In this document: positions 1 to 11,200 of the stretch, piece by piece | How positions within the stretch are numbered: the stretch's first letter is position 1 | Layout of the letters: each line of letters begins with the position of its first letter | Assembly (NCBI GenBank): GCA_037176905.1 | Contig: JBBBWG010005969.1 | Coordinates: 1-20,827 of the forward strand | DNA length: 20,827 bases | Direction of reading: 5' to 3' | DNA from: Azolla pinnata | Lineage: Eukaryota > Streptophyta > Polypodiopsida > Salviniales > Salviniaceae | The notes under the pieces: generated by a model | Database searches by the model: none | Seen by the model: only the letters and a program-made list of their open reading frames with translations | Told to the model about the DNA's origin: nothing | Made by a program: the position numbers and the translations under genes

Positions 1-74
<74 letters not shown>
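1..74. repeat. (GA)n microsatellite in the leader of the BTB gene
   Basis: An uninterrupted GA dinucleotide run fills the left edge and ends 7 bases before the gene 1 start codon. GA/CT runs are common in plant 5' leaders. The window may begin inside a longer tract, so the true repeat length is unknown. Confidence 0.97.
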
Positions 75-78
<4 letters not shown>

Positions 79-81
79 TGA

Positions 82-3000
82 ATGGACCATGACAGTAGGA
101 TGAGCAGCGGGCGTCGCCTGCCCCCCCCCAACTTCGAATTCGCTTTCAACGACAGCAACTTCTCAGATCGGATGCTCCGGATTGAGGTCATGGCCGAGCC
201 CTCCACTCTCAACTTCGAGGACGGCACTGCCACCATCGCTGACTGGGCCAGGAACCGGAAGCGAAGACGAGCAGAAGCCAAGCGGAACGCAGGTAGAAAA
301 AATGCGAGCCCTCCCTCTGCTTTCGTCAGGGCCATGTCCTTGCTTGCACTCCGTTTCTTTCTCTTTCTTTGTCCCTAGAAACTATGGTTTGCAAGACAGC
401 TATGACATCTTCTTCTACATCTGCTCCGGTGGACACCCGTTTCGTTCCAGAGAAAGCTTCTGTGTGTGAAAGAGAAATCTGTATCTTTTTAACCACTGCG
501 GAAAACACTGGTTGTGAATGGCCTTTCCTATTTAGCACGGGATGGAAGGAAGTATTAATCGTGCTTGGGGACCTATAATGAACGTTTAACATCGTGCCTC
601 CTGTCATTCGTGCTTTTCTTCACAGTTTGTTTTATCTTTTTGCTTTTTTTCCCTGTGCAACGGCAGCGGCAGTGGAGGCTAATCCCATAGATTACAGCGA
701 AGGTCAAGAAGAGCAGATGATCGGGCAGCAAGAAGAAGATGAAGTTGGACCTTTTGATGGCTTGGATGATGAACCTCTGGCCATGACCGATGAAGCTTCT
801 CTCCCTGTTGCCATGATCTCCAGCCCAACCAGAGGTATTTATTCTGTTCTCTTGCATTTTTATTTGTAATCTTTTTGCACATTTCTCGTTTTAAATTTAC
901 GGCTTTGTGCTCTTTCTATCGACATTTGAGTGATTTGTGGACGATCAACTACTTAAAAAGAGTAGCCTATCTTGATAATGTCTCCGAGGTTAATCTTTAT
1001 TATGCCATCCAGAAGAAGAGAATTAAAATCAGCATCAGCAAACTGATTGATAACGGTGCTCTTTGATTTGTGAATATTTATTCTTTAAAGTAGTTTCTTT
1101 CGTGCGGCAATGATCGGCCTATTAATAGCAAGACAAAAGAGAATTTGGTGTAGGGTGTCATTAGGTATAATCTTACTGCCCTGACAGGAATGGGTCATTT
1201 CCCTGTATCGGAAAGACTGGGATGTTAATAGTTGATTTCCGAAAGACTGATTTTGAGATGCATTGTAAAGACTGGATTTTGTTTTTTGAATATTGGCCAG
1301 TCAGGACCAAACCATTTCTAAAACGTTTTTGGTTCCTAAAGCTCCCAAAAGCTTCTGGAAGTGCGAAAGAATACTTGGCCTTGTGTAACCACACATGAAA
1401 CATGTAAACAATCATGTGTAAAATTTGCAGAAGGTCTGTATTTGCATCAAAATCTTTGATAGACCGCTGTGCATCTCTGTTGTTTTTTCTTATATTCGTT
1501 TCTTGCAATTGTTTCATTGTGATAGAACCTTCCGTGCTTCCCATAGTTCTCCACTAAATTAATGCTATGCAAGCTGCTCATATTGGCGTTTTTTGGTATG
1601 AAGCTAAAATGTACAGATCACGCTGGAAAGGTTTTTGCTGGCCGTTTCCAGTTATATCTGTTATTTTGGATTGAAACTTTGTCTTCTCTTGAGTGGCCTA
1701 GGGTCTTTGAGGCTTGCTGCTGCCAATTGTCCAAATTTGCTGGCAGGATTGTTTGTAACCGAGCCGGCTAATAGACGTCATGTTATATTAGTTTGTCTAT
1801 CTGAAACTCTCTTGCCCATCCTGTGTCGTTTGTATTTTAAGGCTTAGAGGATTTATGCTATTAGCTTTTGGTAACCGGCACTTGCTTGCTCTTTTCCATA
1901 TTCCAATGTTCACATGCGACATGCATTCTATTTCTCTCTCCTATAGTGATTTGAAGGCATAGCTGAGAAGCTTCTGTGAAATGGGGGATTATAGAAAAAT
2001 ATAATAATTTATAACATTGTAAATTAGTGCTATGTAGGCAATGTCTAACATTCAAGCAACATCTTGGCAGGTGATGATTCTGTAGCATCTGGATCCAGCT
2101 CATGGTCCGCAGAACCAACCATTGTCAGTGTAAAAATGCTATATATCAGTTCACCCATACTTGCTGCAGAAAGCCCCTTTTTCTACAAAGTAAGACAATC
2201 GCATATTCCTAGAGGCTTTGGAGCAATGAAATATTATATTCTAATTTCTGCATTGTTAACGCGGCACTGCAGTTGTTTTCAAATGGCATGAGGGAATCGG
2301 AGCAGCGAGATGTTACTCTACGGACAACAGTTTCTGGTACAGCTTACTTGTGTTCCTATCTTAGGGTTATGACGCTACATATTATGGAAATATAAAAGTA
2401 ATTTGGGTTGTGTTGATGCTAACTCAGTTTTTTTATACAGAGGAAGCAGCATTGATGGATATGCTACATTTTATATACACTGGAAGGTTGCAAGCTACAT
2501 CTGCATTAGGACTTCTTGATGTCCTCATGGTTGCAGATAAGTATGAAGTAGCATCATGCATGCGACACTGCAGTAAGCTCTTACGCAACCTGCCGATGAC
2601 ACCTGATTCAGCACTCCTGTATCTAGAATTCCCATCAAGCGTGTTACTAGCTGAGGCAATGCAACCACTCACAGATGCAGCTGTGAATTTCCTCGTATCC
2701 CAGCACAAGGATATCACGAGGTCTTACTCTCTTTCTGGTTTCTGGGTTATTTGTGTTGCGTTTATATTACTGATGGAGGTATAACATTTTCATGCAGATA
2801 TCAAGAGGAAGTCATGAACTTGCCATTGGCAGGTTTAGAAGCTGTGCTATCCAGTGATGACATACAAGTGGCATCAGAGGATAATATCTATGATTTGGTT
2901 CTTAAATGGGCAAAAGCTCACTATCCAAAGGCAGAGGAGAGGAAGGAGGTTTTTGGATGCAGACTTATTCACGTTATTAGGTTCCCAATGATGTCAACAC

Positions 3001-3608
3001 GAAGATTGAGGAAGGTGTTAGCATCATCCGAGTTGGATCATGATATTGCTACCAAGATCGTATTAGATGCCTTATTCTACAAGGCAGAAGCACCTCACAG
3101 GCAGCGACAACTAGCAATGGAGGATGGAAATTGTCGAAAGTACCATGAGAGGGCATACAAATATCGACCAGTGAAGTTAGTAGAGTTTGAGAGCCCGCAT
3201 CAACATTGCATTGTTTACCTAGATCTGAAGAGAGATGAATGCACTGCCTTGTTTCCTCAAGGTAGAGTGTATTCACAGGCATTCCATCTAGCTGGACAAG
3301 GATTCTTTCTCTCTGCTCATTGCAACATGGATCAACAGAGCAATTTCAATTGTTTTGGGTTATTCCTTGGCATGCAAGAGAAGGGCTGTGTAAGCTTTTC
3401 GGTGGATTATGAGTTTGGTGCACGGCAAAAACCGAACAAGGACTTCACTGTGAAGTACAAGGGTACCTACAAGTTTACTGGTGGGAAGGCAGTTGGGTAC
3501 AGGAACCTTTTTGGAGTGCCATGGTCTACCTTTATAGCCGAGGATAGCGTCTATTTTCTCGATAATGTGCTTCACTTAAGAGCAGAGCTTATCATCAAGC
3601 CGGAGTAA
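82..3608 (+). CDS. BTB/POZ-BACK domain protein, POB1/LRB family (six exons, 550 aa)
   Basis: Exons: 82-292, 667-834, 2071-2189, 2273-2336, 2441-2720, 2798-3608. All phases agree and the sum is 551 codons including TAA. The ATG at 82 follows an in-frame TGA at 79. Visible parts in order: an N-terminal DSNFSDR/LRIE block (about residues 24-35), a basic RKRRR stretch near 59-63 that could be a nuclear signal, an acidic linker, a BTB domain (about 140-250, with [14 protein letters not shown] and [12 protein letters not shown]), BACK (about 284-360) and a conserved C-terminal domain with [18 protein letters not shown] and [10 protein letters not shown]. The order and motifs match Arabidopsis POB1/LRB proteins, which act as CUL3 substrate adaptors and promote turnover of phytochrome B and PIF3; that role is inferred here from family. 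Length is typical. Oddities are a weak donor (GTCTTA) after exon 5 and tandem acceptors before exon 2. Upstream promoter lies outside the window. Confidence 0.94.
835..2070 (+). other. Intron 2 of the BTB gene (1.24 kb)
   Basis: The donor is GTATTT after exon 2 and the acceptor is TTGGCAG before exon 3. The sequence is AT-rich. It contains a 123-codon open frame on the minus strand (1173-1544) with no motif I recognise. No repeat or transposon relic is apparent to me. Confidence 0.85.
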
Positions 3609-4700
3609 GTAAAGGTTGTGTTTGTCCTTCCTTCAAGAGGAGTTATATGTAAATGATGCATTCTAGGGGGAACTCAAAAAACATTTTTATGAGCGCTCTA
3701 ACCTTTCTCTACACTGACCTGATAGCGTTTTTTTGGAGTTGTGTACGGAGACCTATTATAATAAGAAAAAGACTTAACAACAAGTTACATGCTATTAAGG
3801 TGAGAATCTTCATCTCTGATGAGATTCAAGCTCATATTTCTTTTATCCCCCAAGTTATGTTGGTACTGTTCTCTTGTCAAGAAAAGAAAATTTAACACTT
3901 TGTTTTAGTAGAAATTCAAAGCGTAATTCAAGAGAAATCTCAGTATTTATCTCGATGTGGTTGTGAAGGAAGATTGTGGCTATTTTTTTGTGAAGTTGCG
4001 CTGGTATAACCAATGAAAGAGAAAGTACTAACTTAGCTCTTTGCTGGTTATGGTTATCTATTAGATCCATGTTTAAAGTTGATCTCTATTTTAAGGCTAT
4101 CTATGTCTTTTCTGGATTCATCTTGTGCTCCCAAATTCAGAAATTTGCATTACATTTTAACATCATCCATCGTTGTCAATGAGGCCAGTTTTTTTTGGAG
4201 CACCAAAGATTCTGTGCCCACAGAAGGAATTGCAACTGTATCGATTTCGAACTCCAAAGTGGGATACTTTAGTTAACAAAATCTTCGCGTAAACTCAGCT
4301 AGCGAAAAACAAAGGTAGGTGAGAAGAATGAAAACCCGTGGACGAGGTAGAACAGAGTACATGTTGGAATTCACAAATGTGTATGAGCTTGAATGCGCCT
4401 AAAACGTATGGTGATTTCGTGCGTATGCGAGAATCGATCATCGAAACGAACAAGATCGGGAGGGAAATTGAGAACTTTACCTTTCTAGGTGTAATGCTAC
4501 CTAGAGATGATGAAGGCTTCATCCACGCAATACATATGACACTAAGAGCATCAATGCCGGCCAGAGAGAAGCATTTGCCTCGAGAATTTGGTTAACTACA
4601 GTGCGGATTCTTAGTTGTTTTCCAATGCAAGTCTAAATCCATTTCGCAACCATGTTGCCGAATAGCTCAAAAACTGTTTTCAAGCGGGCATCGCGATTGC
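3609..4700. other. 3' UTR of the BTB gene and intergenic DNA
   Basis: The sequence after the TAA is AT-rich with no clear ORF above chance. AATAAG at about 3761 is a possible weak polyadenylation signal. An open frame at 4338-4595 starts with GTG, not ATG, and has no recognisable domain. I see no gene here. Confidence 0.6.
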
Positions 4701-4740
4701 TCCGCCAACAGTGGACGAGGCAACGCTTTCCAAAGCTTGG

Positions 4741-4776
4741 TCACTCACTCACTCACACACAAACACAAACAAACAT
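4741..4776. repeat. (TCAC)n/(ACAA)n simple repeat
   Basis: Four TCAC units grade into CACA and CAAA units. This is a short low-complexity tract upstream of the kinase gene with no evident function. Confidence 0.85.
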
Positions 4777-4906
4777 GATTCCGCTACATATGCGCGGTGA
4801 GGAATCGCGCGCATAATTAACTTGTGGATTGAAACTTACGATTTATCTGCGCAGTATCAGAGCATGAGGGTCGAGAGAGAGATCAGCTGAGCCCGGGTCG
4901 AGGAAT

Positions 4907-4916
4907 GCATATAACG
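4907..4916 (+). promoter_or_regulatory. Possible TATA element for the kinase gene
   Basis: The sequence gcatataacg lies about 350 bases upstream of the kinase ATG. If it acts as a TATA box the transcript would start near 4940 and the leader would be about 315 nt. It is only a single short match; plant promoters often lack a TATA box. Confidence 0.2.
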
Positions 4917-4994
4917 ATCGAATGTCAAGCTGAAGCAAATACTGGCACAGATGATCCTCTTGCCAGGTGCGTTTTTCTTCTGGCTCTGGAACCT

Positions 4995-5057
4995 CCGGGC
5001 ACTTGTTTGTTTTGCCCGGACATTTGCTGCTTTTGTCCGGACACTTGTTCGTCCAAG
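4995..5057. repeat. Three 21-bp tandem repeats in the kinase leader or promoter
   Basis: Three adjacent diverged copies at 4995, 5016 and 5037 each begin CCGG(G/A)CA(C/T)TTG. They lie upstream of the kinase start codon. Confidence 0.75.
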
Positions 5058-5084
5058 TGTGAAACCGACGCCATTTGTTTCCCC

Positions 5085-5154
5085 GTCGTCGTCGTCGTCG
5101 TCGTCGTCTGCGCGAATATTCTTCTTCTTCTGTGTCTGTGTCTGTGTCTGTGTC
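5085..5154. repeat. (GTC)8, (TTC)4 and (TGTGTC)4 simple repeats in the kinase leader
   Basis: GTC is repeated eight times at 5085-5108, TTC four times at 5119-5130 and TGTGTC four times at 5131-5154. All lie in the probable 5' UTR, 100-170 bases before the start codon. They create low-complexity reading frames on both strands, such as poly-Ser, poly-Val and Thr/Asp runs, which should not be mistaken for genes. Confidence 0.9.
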
Positions 5155-5256
5155 TGAGAGATCGATCGCGGAAGAAACGCAGAGAGAGATCCGTGGCTCC
5201 TCGCGACCGGCCTCGCCTCCATCCCCTGCGCCTCCATCTCCTTGCGCGCACACAAG

Positions 5257-8200
5257 ATGTGGAGGCTGAAGCAGCTCATGCCCAAAGATCAATCGGGCCT
5301 CGAAGGAAAAACCGTGGAGGTCGCCTCCCTGAAGCTCCAGATCCGCAGCATTATCGCACAGGGCGGCTTCTCCAGCGTCTACCTCGGCCGCGACGCGCAG
5401 TCCGGGAAGCTCTTTGCGCTGAAACACATCATTTGCAATGACTCCGAGTCGCTTGACCTCGTCAAGAAAGAAGTGGCCGCCCTGAAATCCATGCGGGGTC
5501 ACCCTAACATCATTGCTTTGCAGGGCCAGTCTATGTACGATATGGGACGCACCAAAGAGTGCTTCATTGTGACCGAGTATTGCGAGAAGATGATGGTAGA
5601 GTTCCTGGATGCACGAGGGGCTGGATATTTTGATGAAAAGCAACTTCTTCTCATCTTCCGTGACATCTGTAATGCCGTGTATGCAATGCATTCTGAATCG
5701 CCCCCGATTGCTCACAGGTCAGTGTGAAAATCTTTGTTTTTCTTTATCTCGCATCTTCAAGTCGCATGTTGTGATTGATCTTTGGCATAAATAGGTGTTA
5801 TGGTGATTTATAGAACTTGGTTACGTACGTAGTGTAAGATCATTGGCCTGAGTTCGGGTACCCACTTTTGGCTCTTTTTATCTCTCTTTCCATGGAATGC
5901 TTGCCATCCACTGAACTTTGCTAATTTCAGTGTTCTATTATGTTTAATGATCTATTTATTTGTGTAGGATACTATCCTTTTTCTTTTTCAAGTTCTATGA
6001 TTTTCCTTTTCTCAATACGAATGGCGATGTTTGACTAGGTACTGTTTGTAGCTTAGCATCTTTTATCTTTGGAGCCGGTCTTTATGGATTGAACTTTGGC
6101 AAGCTTGCTAAATCATTAGATATAAAATCTCAGCTTTTTGTATAGTATTGGTAGCTTAGTGTCGTGCACTCTAGGCGATTAGTTGACACAAGTGCATATG
6201 TAAAGTGACATTTTGCCAAATCGGATTCTATTCTACCTCAGCGATTCAATAACGGAACTGCCTAGATTTAATGTTTCATTTTCCCAAGAAATGATTGCTT
6301 CTATTAGTTTGAAATGTTTGCCCACATGCTTTAAAAAGAAAGTATACATTTCAAATTGCAAGTCCTATGATCAAACCCATACCTAACCAATCTTTTCCTC
6401 ACGAATCGTTGCCAAAATATATAACATATGAGGTACGTTTCGGAGATGGCAATAAACTCGCTAAAGTCTTGTAGTCTACCTTATCCTATCTTTGCGCTTG
6501 CAGCAGATTGACTTCCAAGTCTTATCGAATTTCATATGTAGGTCAGTGGCACTTCCCAATGACTCCTACATAAAATGCAAATATGCTTTTAGAGAATATA
6601 CCAAGTGTACCCATATTCTTTTAACTGTTTCAGCAGATGGTTCTATTTATTCCTTGGAAAACGTACTTGCATCTAGACTTCCATATTGCCCATAATGTCA
6701 AAGAATTGGCATATTTGCCTGCATGATGCCTCGGCAATCTTGCAACTGTCTTGTAGTTGGTACTCTTTTGTCAAAAGCAAAGCCTTTGATGTCTTGATTA
6801 TCATAGTGCATGATTGGGCTTCCTAGCATGGCTGTACTGTTGAGCCCCAAGTAAAATTAATTTTTGCATCTGAATGCGAGAATAGTTGTAGCACTTGAAG
6901 CTGCACTTGTTGAGTATATGTACACTATGAGAAAACATGCCTCCGAGTTTCAATATCTTGTTGACACTTCTTATGGATCCATTATTTATTCTCTTCCAAT
7001 GTCCCACTGGTAAATCTCCTTCCACAAGTTACCATTTAAACGCCATAACTTTTGGTGGTGGATAAGTAACCATAAGTTTTTCCGAAATTTCGGCAATGAA
7101 TATCATATTTTATCCACAGAAACTTCCTATGTGCTATGTTAAGCTTAACTTTGTACTTAAAAAAGGGAATTTGTTTGGTTTGCACTTGGAAAGGATCCTT
7201 CCAATATAATTTCATTGCATCCTACAACTTATTCAAAGGTGTATTTCAAAATCTCACGATATATAATCAACCTTTGAATGGATCTGGATCAATATTTCAT
7301 TGCTTTTACACAAGTTATTCGTCTAACTTTCTTAAAAGTACATTGTTGTAATATGGTCCCCCTTCAGCAAGTAATTCCAACTTTCTCTTACCTTGCATTT
7401 CAGAATACATCACTTGACTTGATTGCGGATATGTTCTTGCTCTAATGGTGACTCCTATATATGTGAATTCCCCTTCTTGTTTAGCTATTTGCCTGAAGCT
7501 CTGAAAAAATTAAATTCTGAATTTGCTTTTTGATTATTTGTCCCCTGTGCTTATCATGCAATAAATCCTCTTGTTGTAGTTGTGAAAATAGTAAAAAGGT
7601 AATCCATGCTGCAATGTTAAGAGCTATGCTACGGATTATTTTTTCCCAAGCCAATCTGGATCTTGTTCCCAAAATATATCCATGATTGTCTATATTCCTG
7701 GTTACCTTTCATATTCGTCTTCTGATTAGTGCTTGGAAGCAAATCACAAATCCATTTTAATGCAAAGAATGGTCTCTGGGCATCCATCGTTACTGGACCA
7801 TAAATATTTATGTATGCGAGTTTGTTCTTGAAGAATGCTTGACCTAGAAAAGATTAATATTGAAGCTATATACCAAACTGTCACTGATAGTATTTGGTTT
7901 ACCACCATTGGGTGACCTGCAACAAATTACTTTGGCTCCATACAAGCAACTTTTTCCTTATCTTTGTAGTAATGAAGCCAATCGTTGCTCCGTTATTCAT
8001 CATGTGCCAACTCGATATTCCAAATATCTAACCGTGGCAGCCCGTGGAAGCCGTTTAAAATCATAATGAGGTCAACTAGACTTAGTTAAGCTTCATACTC
8101 GTTGAAATCTGCTGAAATATATGAATTGTTTCTGCAACATTGCATGCTACATTCAATTTATTGCTTTGGTAGGTCAGTAGCATGCTTGATTGTATATGGT

Positions 8201-11200
8201 TTTTGACAGAACTGTGTAAATTGAAAGAGCTCTGTCGTAATTGCTTTAGATCTGTTCTGTTAGCAAATCTGTCTTTTGAATTTTGGGTAGTACTTCTCAG
8301 TGATGTTTTTGTGATTCCTAAATGCATTTGCTTTAATACCTATGATGTTGAAGAGTTATCCATGATGAATGCTATACATCTATATGCACAACTGTTCAAT
8401 ATCCTGAGAGATTTGGTAATGCCATTTTAACACACAATTATATTGACACAATGCCTCTCAAGGAATCTTACTTACATTATTTCTGATCCTATGCTTTGAG
8501 TTCCAGGGATTTGAAAGCTGAGAATCTACTTTTGGGAAATGATGGTCTATGGAAACTCTGTGATTTCGGTAGTGTTTCTACAAACCACAAACGGTTTGAA
8601 AAACCAGCTGAGATGGGTGTTGAGGAGGATATCATAAGGAAGCATACAACTCCAGCATACAGGGCACCAGAGGTTTGTTTAAGAAGATTATAGGATTTTA
8701 ATAAGTTTACTTTCAAGCATATGATTGCACTTCTATGTAAGTGAGAAAACCCATGTTTCCTTGTATGATTCCTGGTACACTAGAGCATGCAACAAGACTT
8801 GATTGAGGAATATTGAGCAAAAATAAACCCCATAATTGAAATTTTTCTCTCAACTCATATAATGTCTGCTCTCAGTGACTGCATGATAAATTTGGTTTGA
8901 CAGATGTGGGATCTTTATAGACGAGAAATCATAAGTGAAAAGGTAGACATCTGGGTAAGTTAATGATACTTGAAATATTCTCAATTATTAAAGGCATAAA
9001 CTTTACCAAATTAATAGTGATAATGCTCGCAGGCGCTTGGGTGTCTATTATATCGAATTGCATATCTGAAGTCTGCGTTTGATGGGGACTCAAAGCTACA
9101 GATACTGAATGGAAATTATCGGATTCCAGATGCACCAAAATATAGCACAGCAATTACAAGCTTGATCAAAGACATGCTTAATTCTAACCCAGAGGCCCGA
9201 CCTGATGCATTGCAGGCAAGGGCTTTGCTTGAAAACGGCCTCTTCATCTGTATAAACTAGGTTAGTTCAATGACTGCAAGATAGATATGCATTCTAGGTG
9301 TATGACGAGTCAGGATATTCATATAGAAAACTAGTTGCGAGTAAAACAATTATGTGGATGACTCAATAGCAACCCATTTAACTTTTCATTCTCATATTAT
9401 TTCAGGTGTGGCATAGGGTGAATAGTGCCTTACCTTTAGATTGTCAAAAAGCTTCTCCAGATAAAGCACCATCTTCGGCAGCTTCACATGATGATATGAG
9501 TAAGTAAAGTATACAAATGAGGTTAGACAAGATGCTTCTATCCTATATGAATCATGTAATTTATTCTCCAGTGGATGTAGGTAGTAAAGTCGGCAGCAAA
9601 CCCTCTGTTGTTCCATCAAGGGCTCCACCAGCCCCACCTCTTCAGAAAAATATAGAAAGGGGATCCCCCACTCCTGCATTGAACTATGGAGCTCATCAAT
9701 CCTCATCTAAAGTGACGGATAATATTTCTACGTCAACTGTGAGCAAAGGTGGATCTTTTTGGTCTTCACAATATGCATCTGATGCACAGTACGAGGATAC
9801 AAACTCCCCTCCAAGAAGTAAATCTAGTAAGTCTGAAAACCAGTTTCCTTACAAATCCAAGAGCCCACCATTGCAAACAAATACCAGCCCTTTGAAAGAG
9901 CCACATTCAGTTAGCCCTTTCAAAGAGCCACATTCAGTTAGTCCGTTTAAAGAGCCACATTCAGTTAGGACTGACACTGCCAAAAGAAGGGGGGATTCTT
10001 CTATGAAAATGCATTTTGGATCTAGCACGGGGGATGCTGACCCTGGTTATACAAGGTTTGAAGCGGACAATGATAGTAAATGGGAGGACTCTAGTAAAAA
10101 CATTTCTCAGTTGGTTTTAAGTGGGGATTCCAAACCTGATCAAGCCTTCATTGAGTTTGTCGCTGACTTTCAGAAAGTGTCAACAGTTTCCAGTGAAAAT
10201 AAAGGAATAGAACATGAAGATAATCAAGTGGAAATTGAAAAATTAAGGAAGGAGCTCAAAGAAGCGCAAAGGGAAAAGTTAGAGATTGCGTCAAAATATG
10301 AGAAGCTAACAGCTATATGCCGATCTCAGAGAATCGAAATACAAGACTTAAAGTCATCTCTTGCAGCAGCAAACAATCAGAAAACATCCATGGAACCATC
10401 CATAAGTCATGCTTCCTCTCAGGTCTGTGTTCATTTTCTATTATACACTTGTTTTTATGCTTTGCCACAGATCTCCTCTTTGGACATCATTTCATGAATA
10501 TAATCTTGCTGATCTTGTGCTTATTTTTTCATACAATTTTGAGGTTCCCATGGTGCAGTTGATATTTTCATTTTCCCATTTGGATTCCCTGATAATGGCT
10601 GGAACTTGTACAAAAGTGAAATTCGTTCAGCTGAATTGATATGTGGATAGAACTCAGTTAGGAATTGCCATTTTCATAAAACAGAACTCTTAAAAGTCAA
10701 ATTCTGGAATACTGCCTTAGCTGTAGATACTTAGTTTTAATCTTACTGGAGAGTGAGAGCAATATACATCCGACGGATTACCAAGTTTTTGGTAGCATTA
10801 AAAGGAGAAAATGAATTGCATGGGTGTGGCTTCCATGAAACAATATGTAACGGGCTCCACTTCCAATAAACCTGTTCCTAACATTCATGCTTTCTTCTTC
10901 TAAACAATTTATTCACGGCTGGTCAATTGTAAAGAAAAGTGCAATGAAAAGATCTAACCGAACTGATACGGCAATCTAATAGTTAATAGTAGTGCAAAAG
11001 TATTGCTAGTTGAACTTTAGCTGAAAAATATGATCCACACCTCAGTGAAAGTTATCATAGAAATTGCTCAAAACAAATTTATAACCACTTGACAATTTAC
11101 AGTTTGTGTCCCTTTGAGCAGCCTAGTGAGTGCACATTTTTCATATTTGCTCAACAACTTACATATTTTGAGATCTTATACCCCACCAAAACTAAAACTA

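Noticed and set aside
1173-1544. 123-codon minus-strand open frame in BTB intron 2
   Set aside because: No recognisable motif and no promoter or homology signal; it lies within an intron and is plausible by chance.
4338-4595. 85-codon plus-strand open frame between the genes
   Set aside because: It begins at GTG rather than ATG, and no family is recognised.
4843-5715. 290-codon open frame on the minus strand over kinase exon 1, with Asp/Arg runs
   Set aside because: It is the antisense of a strongly supported exon and of the GTC/TGTGTC repeats; it shows no domain and is a compositional shadow.
9216-9260. Reading through the GC donor to a TAG stop as the true gene end
   Set aside because: Downstream exons keep the frame and match the C-terminal half of the plant family, so the splice is preferred.
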